37,558 nt of DNA from Planctomycetota bacterium (lineage in GTDB: Bacteria > Planctomycetota > UBA1135 > UBA2386): positions 1 to 37,558 of the forward strand of contig VGXW01000010.1 of assembly GCA_016873195.1 (NCBI GenBank), written 5' to 3'. The translations under genes and the position numbers were made by a program. Positions 15,248-24,233 of the stretch are shown one piece after another. The notes beneath the pieces are model-generated. The model had not been told where the DNA came from. It searched no databases and saw only the letters and a list, made by a program, of their open reading frames with translations. Position 1 is the stretch's first letter. Every line of letters begins with the position of its first letter.

Positions 15248-15327
15248 TCCCGGCGCGGGCCCGCCCGGGCCCCGGCGCGCGGCCGCGCTACGCTTGCGCC
15301 CCGTCCTGCCGCCCGCTCCGGAGGCCC

Positions 15328-16896
15328 ATGCCCGCACTCGCCGTCCGCGCCGTCCGCGCTGCTGCTCCCGTCGTCGCGCTGCTCGCGTCGGCCCTGCCGC
15401 TCGCCGGCCAGCAGTTGCCGGCTCCCGCGCGGCCGAAACCGTTCCGCATCACCGTCGTCGACGCCGCGACCGGCCGCGGCGTGCCGCTCGTCGAGCTCAC
15501 GACCGTGCACGGCGTCGTGCACGTCACCGACAGCGCGGGTGTGGTGGCATACGACGAGCCGGGGCTCATGGACGCGGAGGTGTTCTTCCACGTGAAGTCG
15601 CACGGCTACCGCTACCCGAAGGACGGCTTCGGCTACGCGGGCCTGCGGCTGCGCACGGTGCCCGGCGGCAGCGCCACCGTGCAGCTCGAACGCGTGAACG
15701 TCGCGCAGCGGCTCTACCGCATCACCGGCCAGGGCATCTACCGCGACAGCGTGATGCTCGGCGACACGGTGCCGGTCGCGGCGCCGCTGCTGAACGGCAA
15801 GGTGGTCGGCCAGGACTCGGTGCAGACCGCGCTCTACCGCGGCAGGGTCCATTGGTTCTGGGGCGACACCTCGCGCGCCGCCTACCCGCTCGGCAACTTC
15901 GCGATGGCCGGCGCGACCTCGGAGCTGCCGCCGCCGCGCGGAACCGGGCTCGACCCGGGCCGCGGCATCGACCTGCGCTACTTCACGGACGCGGACGGCT
16001 TCGCGCGGCCGATGTGCCCGATCCCCGGCGAACCGGGGCCGGTGTGGTGCGATGGCTTCGTGACCGCCGCCGATGCGGGCGGGCGCGAGCGCCTGCTGTG
16101 CCACTTCGCGCGCATGAAGTCGCTCGGCGAACGCCACGAGCACGGCTTCGCGGTGTTCGACGACGAGCGGCAGGTGTTCGTGCCCACCGTGCGCATTCCG
16201 CTCGACGCGCCGCTCCATGCGCGCGGCGGCGGCAGCCCCGTGCGCTGGGCGGGCCCCGACGGCGAGCACTGGTACTTCGCGACGCCGTTCCCGCTGGTGC
16301 GCTGCCGCGCGAGCTACGAGGCGCTGCAGGACCCCGCGCAGTACGAGGCCTACACGTGCCTGCAGCCGGGCGCGCGCTGGGACGCCGCGGCGCCGCGGCT
16401 CGAGATCGAGGACGGCCGGCCCGTCTACGGCTGGAAGCGCGACACGGGCCTCGTGCTGCAGCAGGAACAGGACGTGCTGATCGAGAAAGGCCTGCTGCGG
16501 CCCGAGCACGCGCTGCTGCAGCTGCGCTGTGCCGCGACCGGCGAGCGCGTGCGCGGCCACGCGGGCACCGTCGCGTGGAACGACTACCGCGGCCGGTGGA
16601 TCATGATCGTGCAGGAGGGCTGGGGCACGTCGCTGTGCGGCGAGGTCTGGTTCGCCGAGGCGCCCGAGTTGACCGGGCCGTGGGCCCTGGCCCACAAGAT
16701 CGTCACGCACGACGACTACTCGTTCTACAACGTCGCGCACCACCCGTTCTTCGACCAGCAGGGCGGCCGCATCGTCTACTTCGAGGGCACCTACACCGCG
16801 ATGTTCTCGGGGACGAAGGTGCCGACGCCGCGCTACGACTACAACCAGATCCTCTACGCGCTGGACCTCGCGGACCCGCGGCTCGGGCCGCGGTGA
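15328..16896 (+). CDS. Exported uncharacterised protein: N-terminal Ig-like domain plus predicted beta-propeller
   Basis: 522 residues. The signal peptide (about 1-29, cleavage LAG|QQ) is followed by an Ig/transthyretin-like domain (about 37-125: ITVVDAATGRGVPLVEL). The remaining 390 residues have repeated Trp/Phe/Gly strand patterns (VHWFWGDTS, WYFATPFPL, GRWIMIVQEGWGTSLCGEVWFAEAPELTGPW, RIVYFEGTYTAMFS). These resemble five-bladed propeller glycoside hydrolases such as GH43-like or DUF4185 proteins, especially the AEAPELTGPW strand. I cannot identify a catalytic triad with certainty. GGAGG-type sequence lies just before the ATG at 15328. A carbohydrate-related function fits the neighbouring sugar isomerase, porin and sialidase genes but is inference. 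Confidence 0.7.
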   Translation: MPALAVRAVRAAAPVVALLASALPLAGQQLPAPARPKPFRITVVDAATGRGVPLVELTTVHGVVHVTDSAGVVAYDEPGLMDAEVFFHVKSHGYRYPKDGFGYAGLRLRTVPGGSATVQLERVNVAQRLYRITGQGIYRDSVMLGDTVPVAAPLLNGKVVGQDSVQTALYRGRVHWFWGDTSRAAYPLGNFAMAGATSELPPPRGTGLDPGRGIDLRYFTDADGFARPMCPIPGEPGPVWCDGFVTAADAGGRERLLCHFARMKSLGERHEHGFAVFDDERQVFVPTVRIPLDAPLHARGGGSPVRWAGPDGEHWYFATPFPLVRCRASYEALQDPAQYEAYTCLQPGARWDAAAPRLEIEDGRPVYGWKRDTGLVLQQEQDVLIEKGLLRPEHALLQLRCAATGERVRGHAGTVAWNDYRGRWIMIVQEGWGTSLCGEVWFAEAPELTGPWALAHKIVTHDDYSFYNVAHHPFFDQQGGRIVYFEGTYTAMFSGTKVPTPRYDYNQILYALDLADPRLGPR

Positions 16897-16934
16897 GGCG
16901 GGATCGCGCGCCGTTCCCTCGGCTCGCGGTTGCG

Positions 16935-16948
16935 CGAGGTCGACCTCG
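16935..16948. repeat. 14-bp perfect palindrome between convergent genes
   Basis: CGAGGTCGACCTCG lies in the 62-bp gap between the propeller-like gene and the convergent isomerase gene. It could form a hairpin ending transcription on either side, but no T-run follows, so the role is uncertain. Confidence 0.35.
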
Positions 16949-16958
16949 AGCGGGGCCC

Positions 16959-17783
16959 CTACAGCAGCTTCCGCAAGTGCGCGATGGAGCGTTCCGCCTG
17001 GGCGATGGTGCCGCACTCGACGGAGAACACTACGTCGCGTCTGGCCCTCCTGCAGATGCGGATGACCCGCGGCCAGTCGATCACGCCGTCACCGCAGGCG
17101 CAGCCGACGGGCGTGCCGGTGACCTTGCCGCGCTCGGCGTCGCTCTGCTCGACGGCGATGTCCTTCGCGTGCAGGTGCACGAGGCGCCCGACGACCCGCG
17201 CCAGCCACTTGTAGGGATCGTGGCCGCACAGGTAGCTGTTGCCGGTGTCGAAGTTGACGCCGATGGCGGGGCTCTTGACCAGCTTCACGATCCGGTCGAG
17301 GCCTTCGGGGCTCCTGCTGTACTGCTGGTGCGGTTCGATGCCGATCAGGATGCCGCGCGGCTCGGCGACCTTCGCGGCCTCCATCAGCGTGTAGCGCATC
17401 AGGGTGTGGTCTTCGGCGGCGGTGGTCCAGGCGGGCTTGGGGCCTTCGTCGGTGTTGACCACGGGCGCGCCACATTCGGCGGCGAAGCGGATGGCCTGCT
17501 TGAGGTACTCGGTGCTGATCTCCGGCTTGCAGAGCGGCGTGTGCGTGGAGAAGCCGGAGAGCGCGATGCCCGCGGCGGCGCAGGCCCGCTTCACGCGCAG
17601 CGGGTCGTCGAGCATCGAGACGCTGTGGAAGTAGCCGGCTTCGCTGAGCAGTTCGCGGCCCCAGTGGACCATCGGCTCGACGTACTCGTAGCCGAGCTCC
17701 GCGGCCTTCCTGACGCCCCACTCGAAGTTCTTGTCCGCGTGGCGGACGAACTCCATGTTGATGCCGAAGTGGATCTTGCCCAT
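16959..17783 (-). CDS. Sugar phosphate isomerase/epimerase (xylose isomerase-like TIM barrel)
   Basis: 274 residues, cytoplasmic. The AP-endonuclease-2-type TIM barrel shows the metal-binding residues: Glu in IGIEPHQQY, Asp in VNFDTGN, His in VHLHAKD and Glu in FSVECGT. Early motifs (FGINMEF, YEYVEPMVHWG) and GFSTHTPL are typical of the IolE/hydroxypyruvate-isomerase-like superfamily. It interconverts an unidentified sugar, inosose or sugar phosphate. It starts 48 bp after the porin gene on the same strand, so the two may be an operon for uptake and use of a sugar derivative. Confidence 0.85.
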   Translation of the reverse strand: MGKIHFGINMEFVRHADKNFEWGVRKAAELGYEYVEPMVHWGRELLSEAGYFHSVSMLDDPLRVKRACAAAGIALSGFSTHTPLCKPEISTEYLKQAIRFAAECGAPVVNTDEGPKPAWTTAAEDHTLMRYTLMEAAKVAEPRGILIGIEPHQQYSRSPEGLDRIVKLVKSPAIGVNFDTGNSYLCGHDPYKWLARVVGRLVHLHAKDIAVEQSDAERGKVTGTPVGCACGDGVIDWPRVIRICRRARRDVVFSVECGTIAQAERSIAHLRKLL

Positions 17784-17831
17784 GGGTCGTGACCGTGTCG
17801 GGGTTCGCGTCGGGGTGCGGTGCGGCCCGGG

Positions 17832-19145
17832 TCAGAACACGAACCACATGCCCAGCGTCACGCGCAGGCCGCGCAGCCTGCTGCCGTCGTCGCCGGTTGT
17901 CGCGCCGTTCGCGAGTTCGGTCTCCGTCTGCAGCACCTCGAGGCCGGCGCCGGTCTGCTGGTTCCACTGGCAGCGCACGTTGGCGAACACCGTGCGGTTG
18001 CTGTCGAACGGCACCGCCGCGTCGAACGCGGTCCTGGCCGTCGTGTCGTCGTCCGCCGGATCGTCGAGGCCGTAGCCGACGTTGACCGACCACGTCGGGT
18101 CGATCTTCCACTCGGCGCTGACGAAGCCGCCGCTGCCCTGCACCTCGGCGCCCGTGTTGTCGTAGTCGAGCCCCGCGCGCAGGAACTCGGCGCCGATGCC
18201 CGCGCCGGTCCAGGCCTCGGCCGTGACCGTCAAGCAGTCGCAGACCGGCAGCTTGGCCTCGACCGCGAGCAGGTGGTTCACCGCGTCGTTGCCGACACCC
18301 GCGGACGCGCCGGCCGTCGGCGTGATCGTGTTCTGCCGGTAGCCGGCGTCGAACGCGAGCACGCCCTTCTTGTCGAGCAGGCCGTTCCACACAAGGCGCC
18401 CGACGACCCACGGCATACGTTCCTGCTGGTCCTGCGCCGACGCGACGCGCGCGTGCAGCAGGCCCAGCGTCGCCTCGAAGTCGCCCGTCTTGTAGCGCCC
18501 GGTGATCTGCGGCACGCGGTTCCACAGGTTGCCGCTCCAGGCGAGGATGCCGAAGTCGATCAGGCCCGGGTTCAGCACGGCGACCGGGATCCAGTCCTGG
18601 CCGGCGCGCAGCGAGAAGCCGTCGCGGTGGGCGATCTCGGCGTAGGCGAGGCGGATGCGCGGCAACAGGTTGGCGCCCGCGTTGGAGCCGTAGAAGTCGG
18701 TCTCGACGACGGCGCGGCCGGTCCAGGCGTCGAAGCTGCTCGAACCGGCGAAGCCGAACCGCGAATCGCGCGGGTTGAAGCTGAGTTCCTCGTCGCCTTC
18801 CTTGGTCACGTAGTTCTGGAAGTCGATGCCGCCGATGCTGCCGTTGCCCTGGAAGTTGTCGTAGGTCGACACGAACGACACGCGGCCCCAGAACTTCAGG
18901 TCGACCGCCGAGGTGACCGCCGGCTGCTTCTCGGCTTGCAGATCGGGCGCGGTGAACTCGGGCGCGGCGACCCGCGAGATGCGCACGGCCGACGCCTCGG
19001 CGGCGGGCGGCGGTTGCAGCGCGTTCTCGAGCCGCTGCACGCGGGCCTCGAGGTCCGCGGGGGAGTTCTGGGCGGCTGCCTGGGCGGCCAGCGCGAGCAG
19101 TGCGGGAAGGGCGGGACCACGAAGGGCGAGGCGAGGCGTCTTCAT
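17832..19145 (-). CDS. Outer-membrane beta-barrel porin (DcaP-like)
   Basis: 437 residues. A signal peptide (cleavage AAA|QN) is followed by a short coiled coil (ADLEARVQRLENAL, about 29-42). Such a coiled coil trimerises DcaP-type porins. The rest is alternating amphipathic strands (VSFVSTYDNFQG, SRFGFAGSSSFD, RAVVETDFYG, LRAGQDWIPV) ending in the aromatic-rich strand VTLGMWFVF, with the C-terminal Phe used for outer-membrane assembly. This implies a diderm cell envelope. It is divergent from the sialidase-SGNH gene and is followed by the sugar isomerase. Exact porin family is moderately sure; barrel identity is strong. Confidence 0.82.
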   Translation of the reverse strand: MKTPRLALRGPALPALLALAAQAAAQNSPADLEARVQRLENALQPPPAAEASAVRISRVAAPEFTAPDLQAEKQPAVTSAVDLKFWGRVSFVSTYDNFQGNGSIGGIDFQNYVTKEGDEELSFNPRDSRFGFAGSSSFDAWTGRAVVETDFYGSNAGANLLPRIRLAYAEIAHRDGFSLRAGQDWIPVAVLNPGLIDFGILAWSGNLWNRVPQITGRYKTGDFEATLGLLHARVASAQDQQERMPWVVGRLVWNGLLDKKGVLAFDAGYRQNTITPTAGASAGVGNDAVNHLLAVEAKLPVCDCLTVTAEAWTGAGIGAEFLRAGLDYDNTGAEVQGSGGFVSAEWKIDPTWSVNVGYGLDDPADDDTTARTAFDAAVPFDSNRTVFANVRCQWNQQTGAGLEVLQTETELANGATTGDDGSRLRGLRVTLGMWFVF

Positions 19146-19267
19146 GTCGGATTCGGTGGAGTGGCTGCGGTGAAGCGACGGGAAACGCAGCGGATCGTCG
19201 CCAGGCGTGCGGCCCGGCGCATGCGCAACAGGACCACCGTGCCACCGGGGGGACGGGCGGCGAACTC

Positions 19268-19295
19268 TTGCTTGCGCCGCCGCTGCCGCTACGCC
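19268..19295 (+). promoter_or_regulatory. Putative promoter of the sialidase-SGNH gene
   Basis: TTGCTT (19268-19273), a 16-nt spacer and TACGCC (19290-19295), ending only 6 nt before the ATG at 19302. If used, the mRNA would be leaderless. Confidence 0.35.
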
Positions 19296-19301
19296 GGGAG
19301 C

Positions 19302-21086
19302 ATGCACCGCCCGCTGCGTCCGTTCCTGCTCGCCCTCGCGCTCGCCGGCACCACCCTCGCGCAGCCCCCGCTGCGCTGGCTCGACCTCGACGGCGACGCC
19401 GCACGCCAGTCGACCGTTGTCCGCGTCGCGCGCAAGTACCAGGGCCACCCGACCACGGTCCTGCTGCCCGACGGAGCCTTGCTCTGCGTGCACCCCGAAG
19501 GACACGGCAAGGGGCCGATCGTGCTGCAGCGCAGCGACGACGGCGGGCGCACGTGGAGTGCCTTGCTGCCGGTGCCCGACTCCTGGGCCACGAGCCAGGA
19601 GACGCCGACGATCCACCGGCTCGTCGACCCCGCGGGCACGGCGCGGCTCGTCGTGTTCTCGGGTCTCCACCCGATCCGCAGCAGCGTCTCCGCCGACGAC
19701 GGACGGAGCTGGACGCCGCTGCTGCCGATCGGCGGCTTCGGCGGCATCGTCGCGATGGCGAGCGTCGTGCGCCTGCAGAACGGCGACCACGCGGCGTTCT
19801 TCCACGACGACGGCCGCTTCTTCACGGCGGACGGCAAGCGTTCGCAGTTCACGGTCTACCAGATCCGTTCTCGCGACGGCGGGCTCACCTGGCAGAGCCC
19901 GGCGGTCGTCTGGAGCGGCGCCGACATGGACCTCTGCGAGCCCGGTGTGCTGCGCTCGCCGGACGGCAAGCGCCTCGCGATGCTGCTGCGCGAGAACTCG
20001 CGCCGGCACGCCTCGCAGGTGCTGTTCTCCGACGACGAGGCGGCGACCTGGTCCCAGCCGCGCGCGCTGCCGCCGGCGCTGACCGGCGACCGCCACGTGG
20101 GCGCCTACGCGCCCGACGGCCGGCTCCTCGTGTCGTTCCGCGACACGGCCCCGCAGAGCCCCACGCGCGGCGACTGGGTCGCGTGGGTCGGCACGTGGCA
20201 CGACCTCGCCGCGGGCCGCGAAGGCCAGTACCGCGTGCGGCTGTCGCGCAACTACCACGCGTGGGACTGCGCCTACCCGGGTGTCGAGGTGCTGCCCGAC
20301 GGCACGTTCGTGCTGGTGACCTACGGCCACTGGGAACCCGGCGAGGCGCCGTTCGTGCGCGCCGTGCGGCTGCGGCTGTCCGAACTCGACGAACTCGCCG
20401 TGGGCCCTGCGCCGGCCTTCGCGCGCGAGCCGGGCACGGTCCGGCCGACCCCGCGCATCGAGGAGTGGTGGACCAAACGCGTCGCCGAGGACCTCGCCGC
20501 CGCGCGCGCGGGCGGCCACCGCCTCGTGTTCCTCGGCGACTCGATCACGCAGGGCTGGAACAGCAACGGCAAGGAACCGTGGCTCGCGACCTGGCAGCCG
20601 CGCGGCGCGCTGAACCTCGGCGTGTCCGGCGACCGCACGCAGAACGTGCTGTGGCGGCTCGACCACGGCCAGCTCGAGGCGCTCGCGGCGAACGGCAACG
20701 AGGTGCGCGCGGTGGTCGTGATGATCGGCACCAACAACAGCAACGGCGACGAGTGCACGGCCGAGGAGATCGCGGCCGGCGTCACCGCGGTCGTGAAGCG
20801 GCTGCGCGCCGGCTTGCCGGCGGCCAGGGTGCTGCTGCTGGCGATCTTCCCGCGCGGCGAACAGCCGAATCCGCAGCGAGCGAAGAACGCGCGCGCCAGC
20901 GAACTCGCCGCGGCGGCGTTCGCGGGCGACGACCACGTCGTCTGCCGCGACTTCGCGGCCCGCTTCGTCGAGGCCGACGGCTCGATCCGGAGGGAAGTGA
21001 TGCCGGACTTCCTGCACCTGTCGCCTTCGGGCTACGCGAGGTGGAGCGAGGCGCTGCTGCCGGAGGTCGAGGCGCTGCTGCGGTGA
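19302..21086 (+). CDS. Exported fusion: sialidase-like BNR propeller plus SGNH/GDSL esterase
   Basis: 594 residues. A signal peptide (cleavage TLA|QP, about residue 20) precedes a six-bladed BNR propeller (about 25-375) with four Asp-box loops: SDDGGRTW, SADDGRSW, SRDGGLTW and SDDEAATW. The C-terminal SGNH hydrolase (about 400-594) keeps block I GDSIT (Ser414), block II GVSGDRT (Gly), block III GTNN (Asn) and block V DFLHLS (Asp569, His572). The propeller would bind or cleave a sialic-acid-like or other glycan, and the esterase could remove O-acetyl groups. The link is a natural de-acetylation/glycan-cleavage pairing. Sialidase catalytic residues were not all located, so the propeller may only bind. 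Confidence 0.85.
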   Translation: MHRPLRPFLLALALAGTTLAQPPLRWLDLDGDAARQSTVVRVARKYQGHPTTVLLPDGALLCVHPEGHGKGPIVLQRSDDGGRTWSALLPVPDSWATSQETPTIHRLVDPAGTARLVVFSGLHPIRSSVSADDGRSWTPLLPIGGFGGIVAMASVVRLQNGDHAAFFHDDGRFFTADGKRSQFTVYQIRSRDGGLTWQSPAVVWSGADMDLCEPGVLRSPDGKRLAMLLRENSRRHASQVLFSDDEAATWSQPRALPPALTGDRHVGAYAPDGRLLVSFRDTAPQSPTRGDWVAWVGTWHDLAAGREGQYRVRLSRNYHAWDCAYPGVEVLPDGTFVLVTYGHWEPGEAPFVRAVRLRLSELDELAVGPAPAFAREPGTVRPTPRIEEWWTKRVAEDLAAARAGGHRLVFLGDSITQGWNSNGKEPWLATWQPRGALNLGVSGDRTQNVLWRLDHGQLEALAANGNEVRAVVVMIGTNNSNGDECTAEEIAAGVTAVVKRLRAGLPAARVLLLAIFPRGEQPNPQRAKNARASELAAAAFAGDDHVVCRDFAARFVEADGSIRREVMPDFLHLSPSGYARWSEALLPEVEALLR

Positions 21087-21102
21087 GCCGGCGGACCGGC
21101 GG

Positions 21103-22386
21103 TCACCGGATCCGGTACTCGACCGCGTGCTGCGCGCCGTCGAGCACGTACTCGACGACCAGCCCGCTCGGCCGCTTCAGCTGGCGCAGTTGGCCGCGCA
21201 GCAGCTGCAGCAGGCCCGCGGTCTCGGTCACCGGCAGGCCGTTGACCGCGGTGATCACGGCGCCGAGCGGGATCGCCAGCGGCTTCAGCGCGTCGGGCAC
21301 GTGGCGCACCACGAGGCCGCGGTAGTTGGTTCCGTCCGCCGTGCGGCCGAACGCCGGGTCGAGGCACGTGCCGCCCTCGAGCGCCGCGACGCCCGCGGCA
21401 GCGATCGCGTCGCGCTCGGGGCTCGGGTGCAGCTGCACGATCGCGTCGTTGAGGTTGCGGATCGGCGGGAACAGCGCGCGCGCGGCGAGGTCGGCCCAGG
21501 CCTGCAGCGCCGCCGGTTCCTCGTCGGCCTTCGCCTCGCGCAGGTCCTTCGGCCCGATCGCCTGCAGCAGGCCGATCGCCTGCACGCGCACGCGCTCGTC
21601 GGGGCTCTCGAGCAGCTGGCGCACGCGCGGCAGCGCGGGCTCGAGCCACAGCACCGCGAGGTCGGTGCGGATCCGGAAGACCTCCTTCAGGAACCACAGC
21701 CCCTGCGCCTGGTCGAGCGGGTCGCCGAGGTCGAGCAGCTGGAAGAACGGGATCAGCCGCAGGTCGAGCAGGTGGTCCTCGTCGCGCGGCAGCCGCGTGA
21801 TGCCGGCCGCCCTCGCCGCGGGGCTGCCGGGCTGGGGCAGCGCCTGCACGGCACGCTGCCTGGCTGCCGCGTCGAGGTCGCCGAAGCGTTTGCCGAGGTG
21901 CGCGCGCAGCCACGCGATCGCGCGCGGGAAGGCCTGTTCGCGCGCCCGCCGCTCCGGCTCGCCAGGGATGTGCGCGATCAGGTTCGCCAGGTGGTCGGGC
22001 TGCTTGCAGAAGAACATCGCGTAGAGCGCGGTCGCGCGGTCGTCGGCGTTCTTGCTCATGCGCAAGATGCCGGCGAGGTAGCTCGCGTCGAGGCCGAGGC
22101 GGTCGACCTCCTCGCGCGCCTCGCGCCAGCCCTGGTGGTCGACGACCTCGCGGCCCTCCGGGTCGGTCGACTTCACGTAGGCCGGGTCGTCGGCCAGCGC
22201 GCGCATGCGCCGCAGCAGCAGGTAGAGCCGGTCCGGCGGCGCGTAGACCTCGGCGGGGTTGCGGAACGGCGACAGCACGTCGCGTTCGGGGTAGGCGACG
22301 TGCTTGGGCTGCTGGGCCGCCGCGGCGGCGGCGAGCGTGGCGAGCAGGAGACCGGACAGCGCGCGGCAGGGGAGGCGGACCGACAT
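21103..22386 (-). CDS. Exported uncharacterised protein with C-terminal PDZ-like domain
   Basis: 427 residues. Signal peptide with cleavage AAA|QQ (about 24). The middle is helical with repeated Leu/Ala heptads (about 50-300: RALADDPAY, EEVDRLGLDASYLAGIL, VRVQAIGLLQAIGP), recalling HEAT or TPR-like packing. The last 80 residues resemble a PDZ domain: YRGLVVRHVPD, then KPLAIPLGAVITAVNGLPVTETAGLLQLL. No protease triad is visible, so it may be an adaptor or scaffold in the periplasm. It faces the sialidase-SGNH gene across a 16-bp gap. I do not recognise the family. Confidence 0.65.
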   Translation of the reverse strand: MSVRLPCRALSGLLLATLAAAAAAQQPKHVAYPERDVLSPFRNPAEVYAPPDRLYLLLRRMRALADDPAYVKSTDPEGREVVDHQGWREAREEVDRLGLDASYLAGILRMSKNADDRATALYAMFFCKQPDHLANLIAHIPGEPERRAREQAFPRAIAWLRAHLGKRFGDLDAAARQRAVQALPQPGSPAARAAGITRLPRDEDHLLDLRLIPFFQLLDLGDPLDQAQGLWFLKEVFRIRTDLAVLWLEPALPRVRQLLESPDERVRVQAIGLLQAIGPKDLREAKADEEPAALQAWADLAARALFPPIRNLNDAIVQLHPSPERDAIAAAGVAALEGGTCLDPAFGRTADGTNYRGLVVRHVPDALKPLAIPLGAVITAVNGLPVTETAGLLQLLRGQLRQLKRPSGLVVEYVLDGAQHAVEYRIR

Positions 22387-22431
22387 GCGATGCTCTAGCA
22401 GGGACGCGGGGGAGGGGTAACCAGGCCGGGG

Positions 22432-23046
22432 TCAGCCGCGCCACCAGACGAAGCCGACCTGCGCCAGACCGATGATCGCGCCCAGGACTCCGCCGAGCAC
22501 CTCGATCGCGTGCAGTTCGCGGCTGGCGACCTCGAAGATCAGCGCCTCGAGCTTCTCGACCGCGAACGAGGCGACCTTCTTCTCGACCAGGGCCGGCACG
22601 TCGAGGCCCGCGGCGAGGCCCTTCTCGACCTCGTCGAGCACGGCCTCCTTGTGCGCCATGATGCCCTGCACGATCGACTCGCGGATGGCGGCCACGCGCT
22701 CCTCGGTCAGGAAACCGCCGATCAGCGGCAGGCCGCGCAGTTCCTGGATCTTGGGCCCGAGCCCGCGCTCGAGCACCTGGTGCAGGATGCCGGCGAAGTC
22801 GAGCTTGTTGAGGCTGCGCACGACGTCCTTGTGCTCGACGAGGTGCGTGCCGACGACGCGGCCGATCGCCTTGGCGAGTTCCTGCTGGCGGCGGCCGATC
22901 AGGCCCTGGACGCGCAGACCCAGGAACCGCCGCGCGCGGATCGGCCGGAAGATCATCTTCACGGCGAGCCAGTTGGTGCTCCAGCCGATCAGGGCGCCGA
23001 TCGCGGGGATCGTGATCCAGGTCCAGAGGTCGGGAGCTTGGGGCAT
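22432..23046 (-). CDS. DUF445 family membrane protein
   Basis: 204 residues. It begins with a membrane segment ITIPAIGALIGWSTNWLAVKMIFRP, the DUF445 signature, and ends with a second hydrophobic helix (LGGVLGAIIGLAQVGFVWW). Between them is a charged helical region (about 50-180). Longer DUF445 proteins (about 400) have the same ends; this is the short form. Function is unknown. The promoter just upstream (-10 at 23058-23063) is shared in the same gap with the divergent DUF1579 gene. Confidence 0.85.
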   Translation of the reverse strand: MPQAPDLWTWITIPAIGALIGWSTNWLAVKMIFRPIRARRFLGLRVQGLIGRRQQELAKAIGRVVGTHLVEHKDVVRSLNKLDFAGILHQVLERGLGPKIQELRGLPLIGGFLTEERVAAIRESIVQGIMAHKEAVLDEVEKGLAAGLDVPALVEKKVASFAVEKLEALIFEVASRELHAIEVLGGVLGAIIGLAQVGFVWWRG

Positions 23047-23057
23047 GAAGGCTGGCG

Positions 23058-23086
23058 AGTATCACCCCGCGTGGGAGCGCGCTCAA
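23058..23086 (-). promoter_or_regulatory. Promoter of the DUF445 gene
   Basis: On the minus strand, TTGAGC (23086-23081), a 17-nt spacer and GATACT (23063-23058), followed by 11 nt and the ATG at 23046, with no ribosome-binding site between. Confidence 0.5.
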
Positions 23087-23104
23087 CGGCGCGGCGGCGC
23101 GCCC

Positions 23105-23110
23105 TATGCT
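23105..23110 (+). promoter_or_regulatory. -10-like box for the DUF1579 gene
   Basis: TATGCT lies 33 nt before the ATG at 23144; no clear -35 is seen. Confidence 0.35.
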
Positions 23111-23143
23111 CCGTTCCCTTTCCGCCCCCGACTCGAGATCCCC

Positions 23144-24208
23144 ATGCCGAAGCTGATCCGCCGCGTTCCGTTCCCCGTCCTGTTCGCGCTGGCCCTCGCG
23201 CCCGGCGCTGCCGCCCAGGATGCGCCCAGGCCCGCGCCCGAGCTGCGGCAACTGCAGCCGTTCGCCGGCAGTTGGGAGGGCTCGGGCGACTTCCACGAGC
23301 CCGCGCCGAACGGCGGCACACAGACCACGAAGTGGCGCGCGTCGGGCAGCTACGAGTGGTGCCTCGACGGCTTCTGGCTGCGCGAGGACTTCCGCATCGA
23401 CTTCGACGGCATGCCGGTGCCGATGTACCACCGCAGCTACCTGGGCTGGGACGGCGAGCGCCGCGGCTTCGTGAAGCTCGCCGTCAGCAACGCCGGCGAG
23501 GTCGCGCTGCACGACCTGTCGCTGCTGCCGGACGGCTCGCTGCTGGAGATGCCGCTCCTGCACCCAGAGGGCGCGCCGATGGCGATGCGCTCGCTGTTCA
23601 AGGTCGACGGCGACACGATGGTGCACACGGTCGACTTCCTGATGCCGCAGGGACCGGCGCTGCACGCCGTCGACGGACGCTTCCGGCGCCTGGCGAAGAA
23701 GCCCGACGCGGTGCCGCCGCAGGAGGCGTTCATGGGCATGACGCCGCACGCCGAGATGCGGAAGCTCGCGGCCTGGGCGGGCAGCTACGACGTGGAGGGC
23801 ACGATGACGATGGCGCCCGGCGCGCCGCCGATGCAGATCACGGGCACCGACAGCTACGCGATCTGGTTCGGCGGCACGGTGCTCTGTGGGCTCACCGAGG
23901 GCGCGGCGGAAGGCATGCCGCGGAAGTACCTGAACGAGAGCTTCTTCGCGTGGGACGCGAAGAAGGGCTGCCTCGTCTGCGGCTTCGTCAGCAACATGGG
24001 CGAGGTCGGCCTGCTCGAGCAGCGCTTCACCAAGGACGGCAAGGCGTTGGTCGGCACGATGGCGGGCACTGCGCAGGGGGAGCCCGTGGTGCAGCGCGGC
24101 GTGGCCGCGCTCGACGACAAGGGGCGGCCTGCCAGTGCCACCTGCCATATGCTGTCCGGCACCGCGGCGCCGCTCGAGAACTTCCGCGCGACCTACACGA
24201 AGCGGTGA
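23144..24208 (+). CDS. Exported protein with two tandem DUF1579-like domains
   Basis: 354 residues. The signal peptide cleaves at AAA|QD (about 25). Two lipocalin-like beta-barrel repeats follow: the first (about 32-190) starts LQPFAGSWEGSGDF and has SYLGWDGERRGFVKL; the second (about 200-354) starts LAAWAGSYDVEGTM and has ESFFAWDAKKGCLVCGFVSNMGEVG. The matching order (start W/GSW, a wrapped D-G or D-A-K turn, then a late F/L-D-G-K strand) indicates an internal duplication. DUF1579 proteins are of unknown function and may bind small hydrophobic ligands. It is followed 25 bp later by the racemase gene. Confidence 0.8.
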   Translation: MPKLIRRVPFPVLFALALAPGAAAQDAPRPAPELRQLQPFAGSWEGSGDFHEPAPNGGTQTTKWRASGSYEWCLDGFWLREDFRIDFDGMPVPMYHRSYLGWDGERRGFVKLAVSNAGEVALHDLSLLPDGSLLEMPLLHPEGAPMAMRSLFKVDGDTMVHTVDFLMPQGPALHAVDGRFRRLAKKPDAVPPQEAFMGMTPHAEMRKLAAWAGSYDVEGTMTMAPGAPPMQITGTDSYAIWFGGTVLCGLTEGAAEGMPRKYLNESFFAWDAKKGCLVCGFVSNMGEVGLLEQRFTKDGKALVGTMAGTAQGEPVVQRGVAALDDKGRPASATCHMLSGTAAPLENFRATYTKR

Positions 24209-24233
24209 CGGGCTGGCGCGGCATGATGCCACC

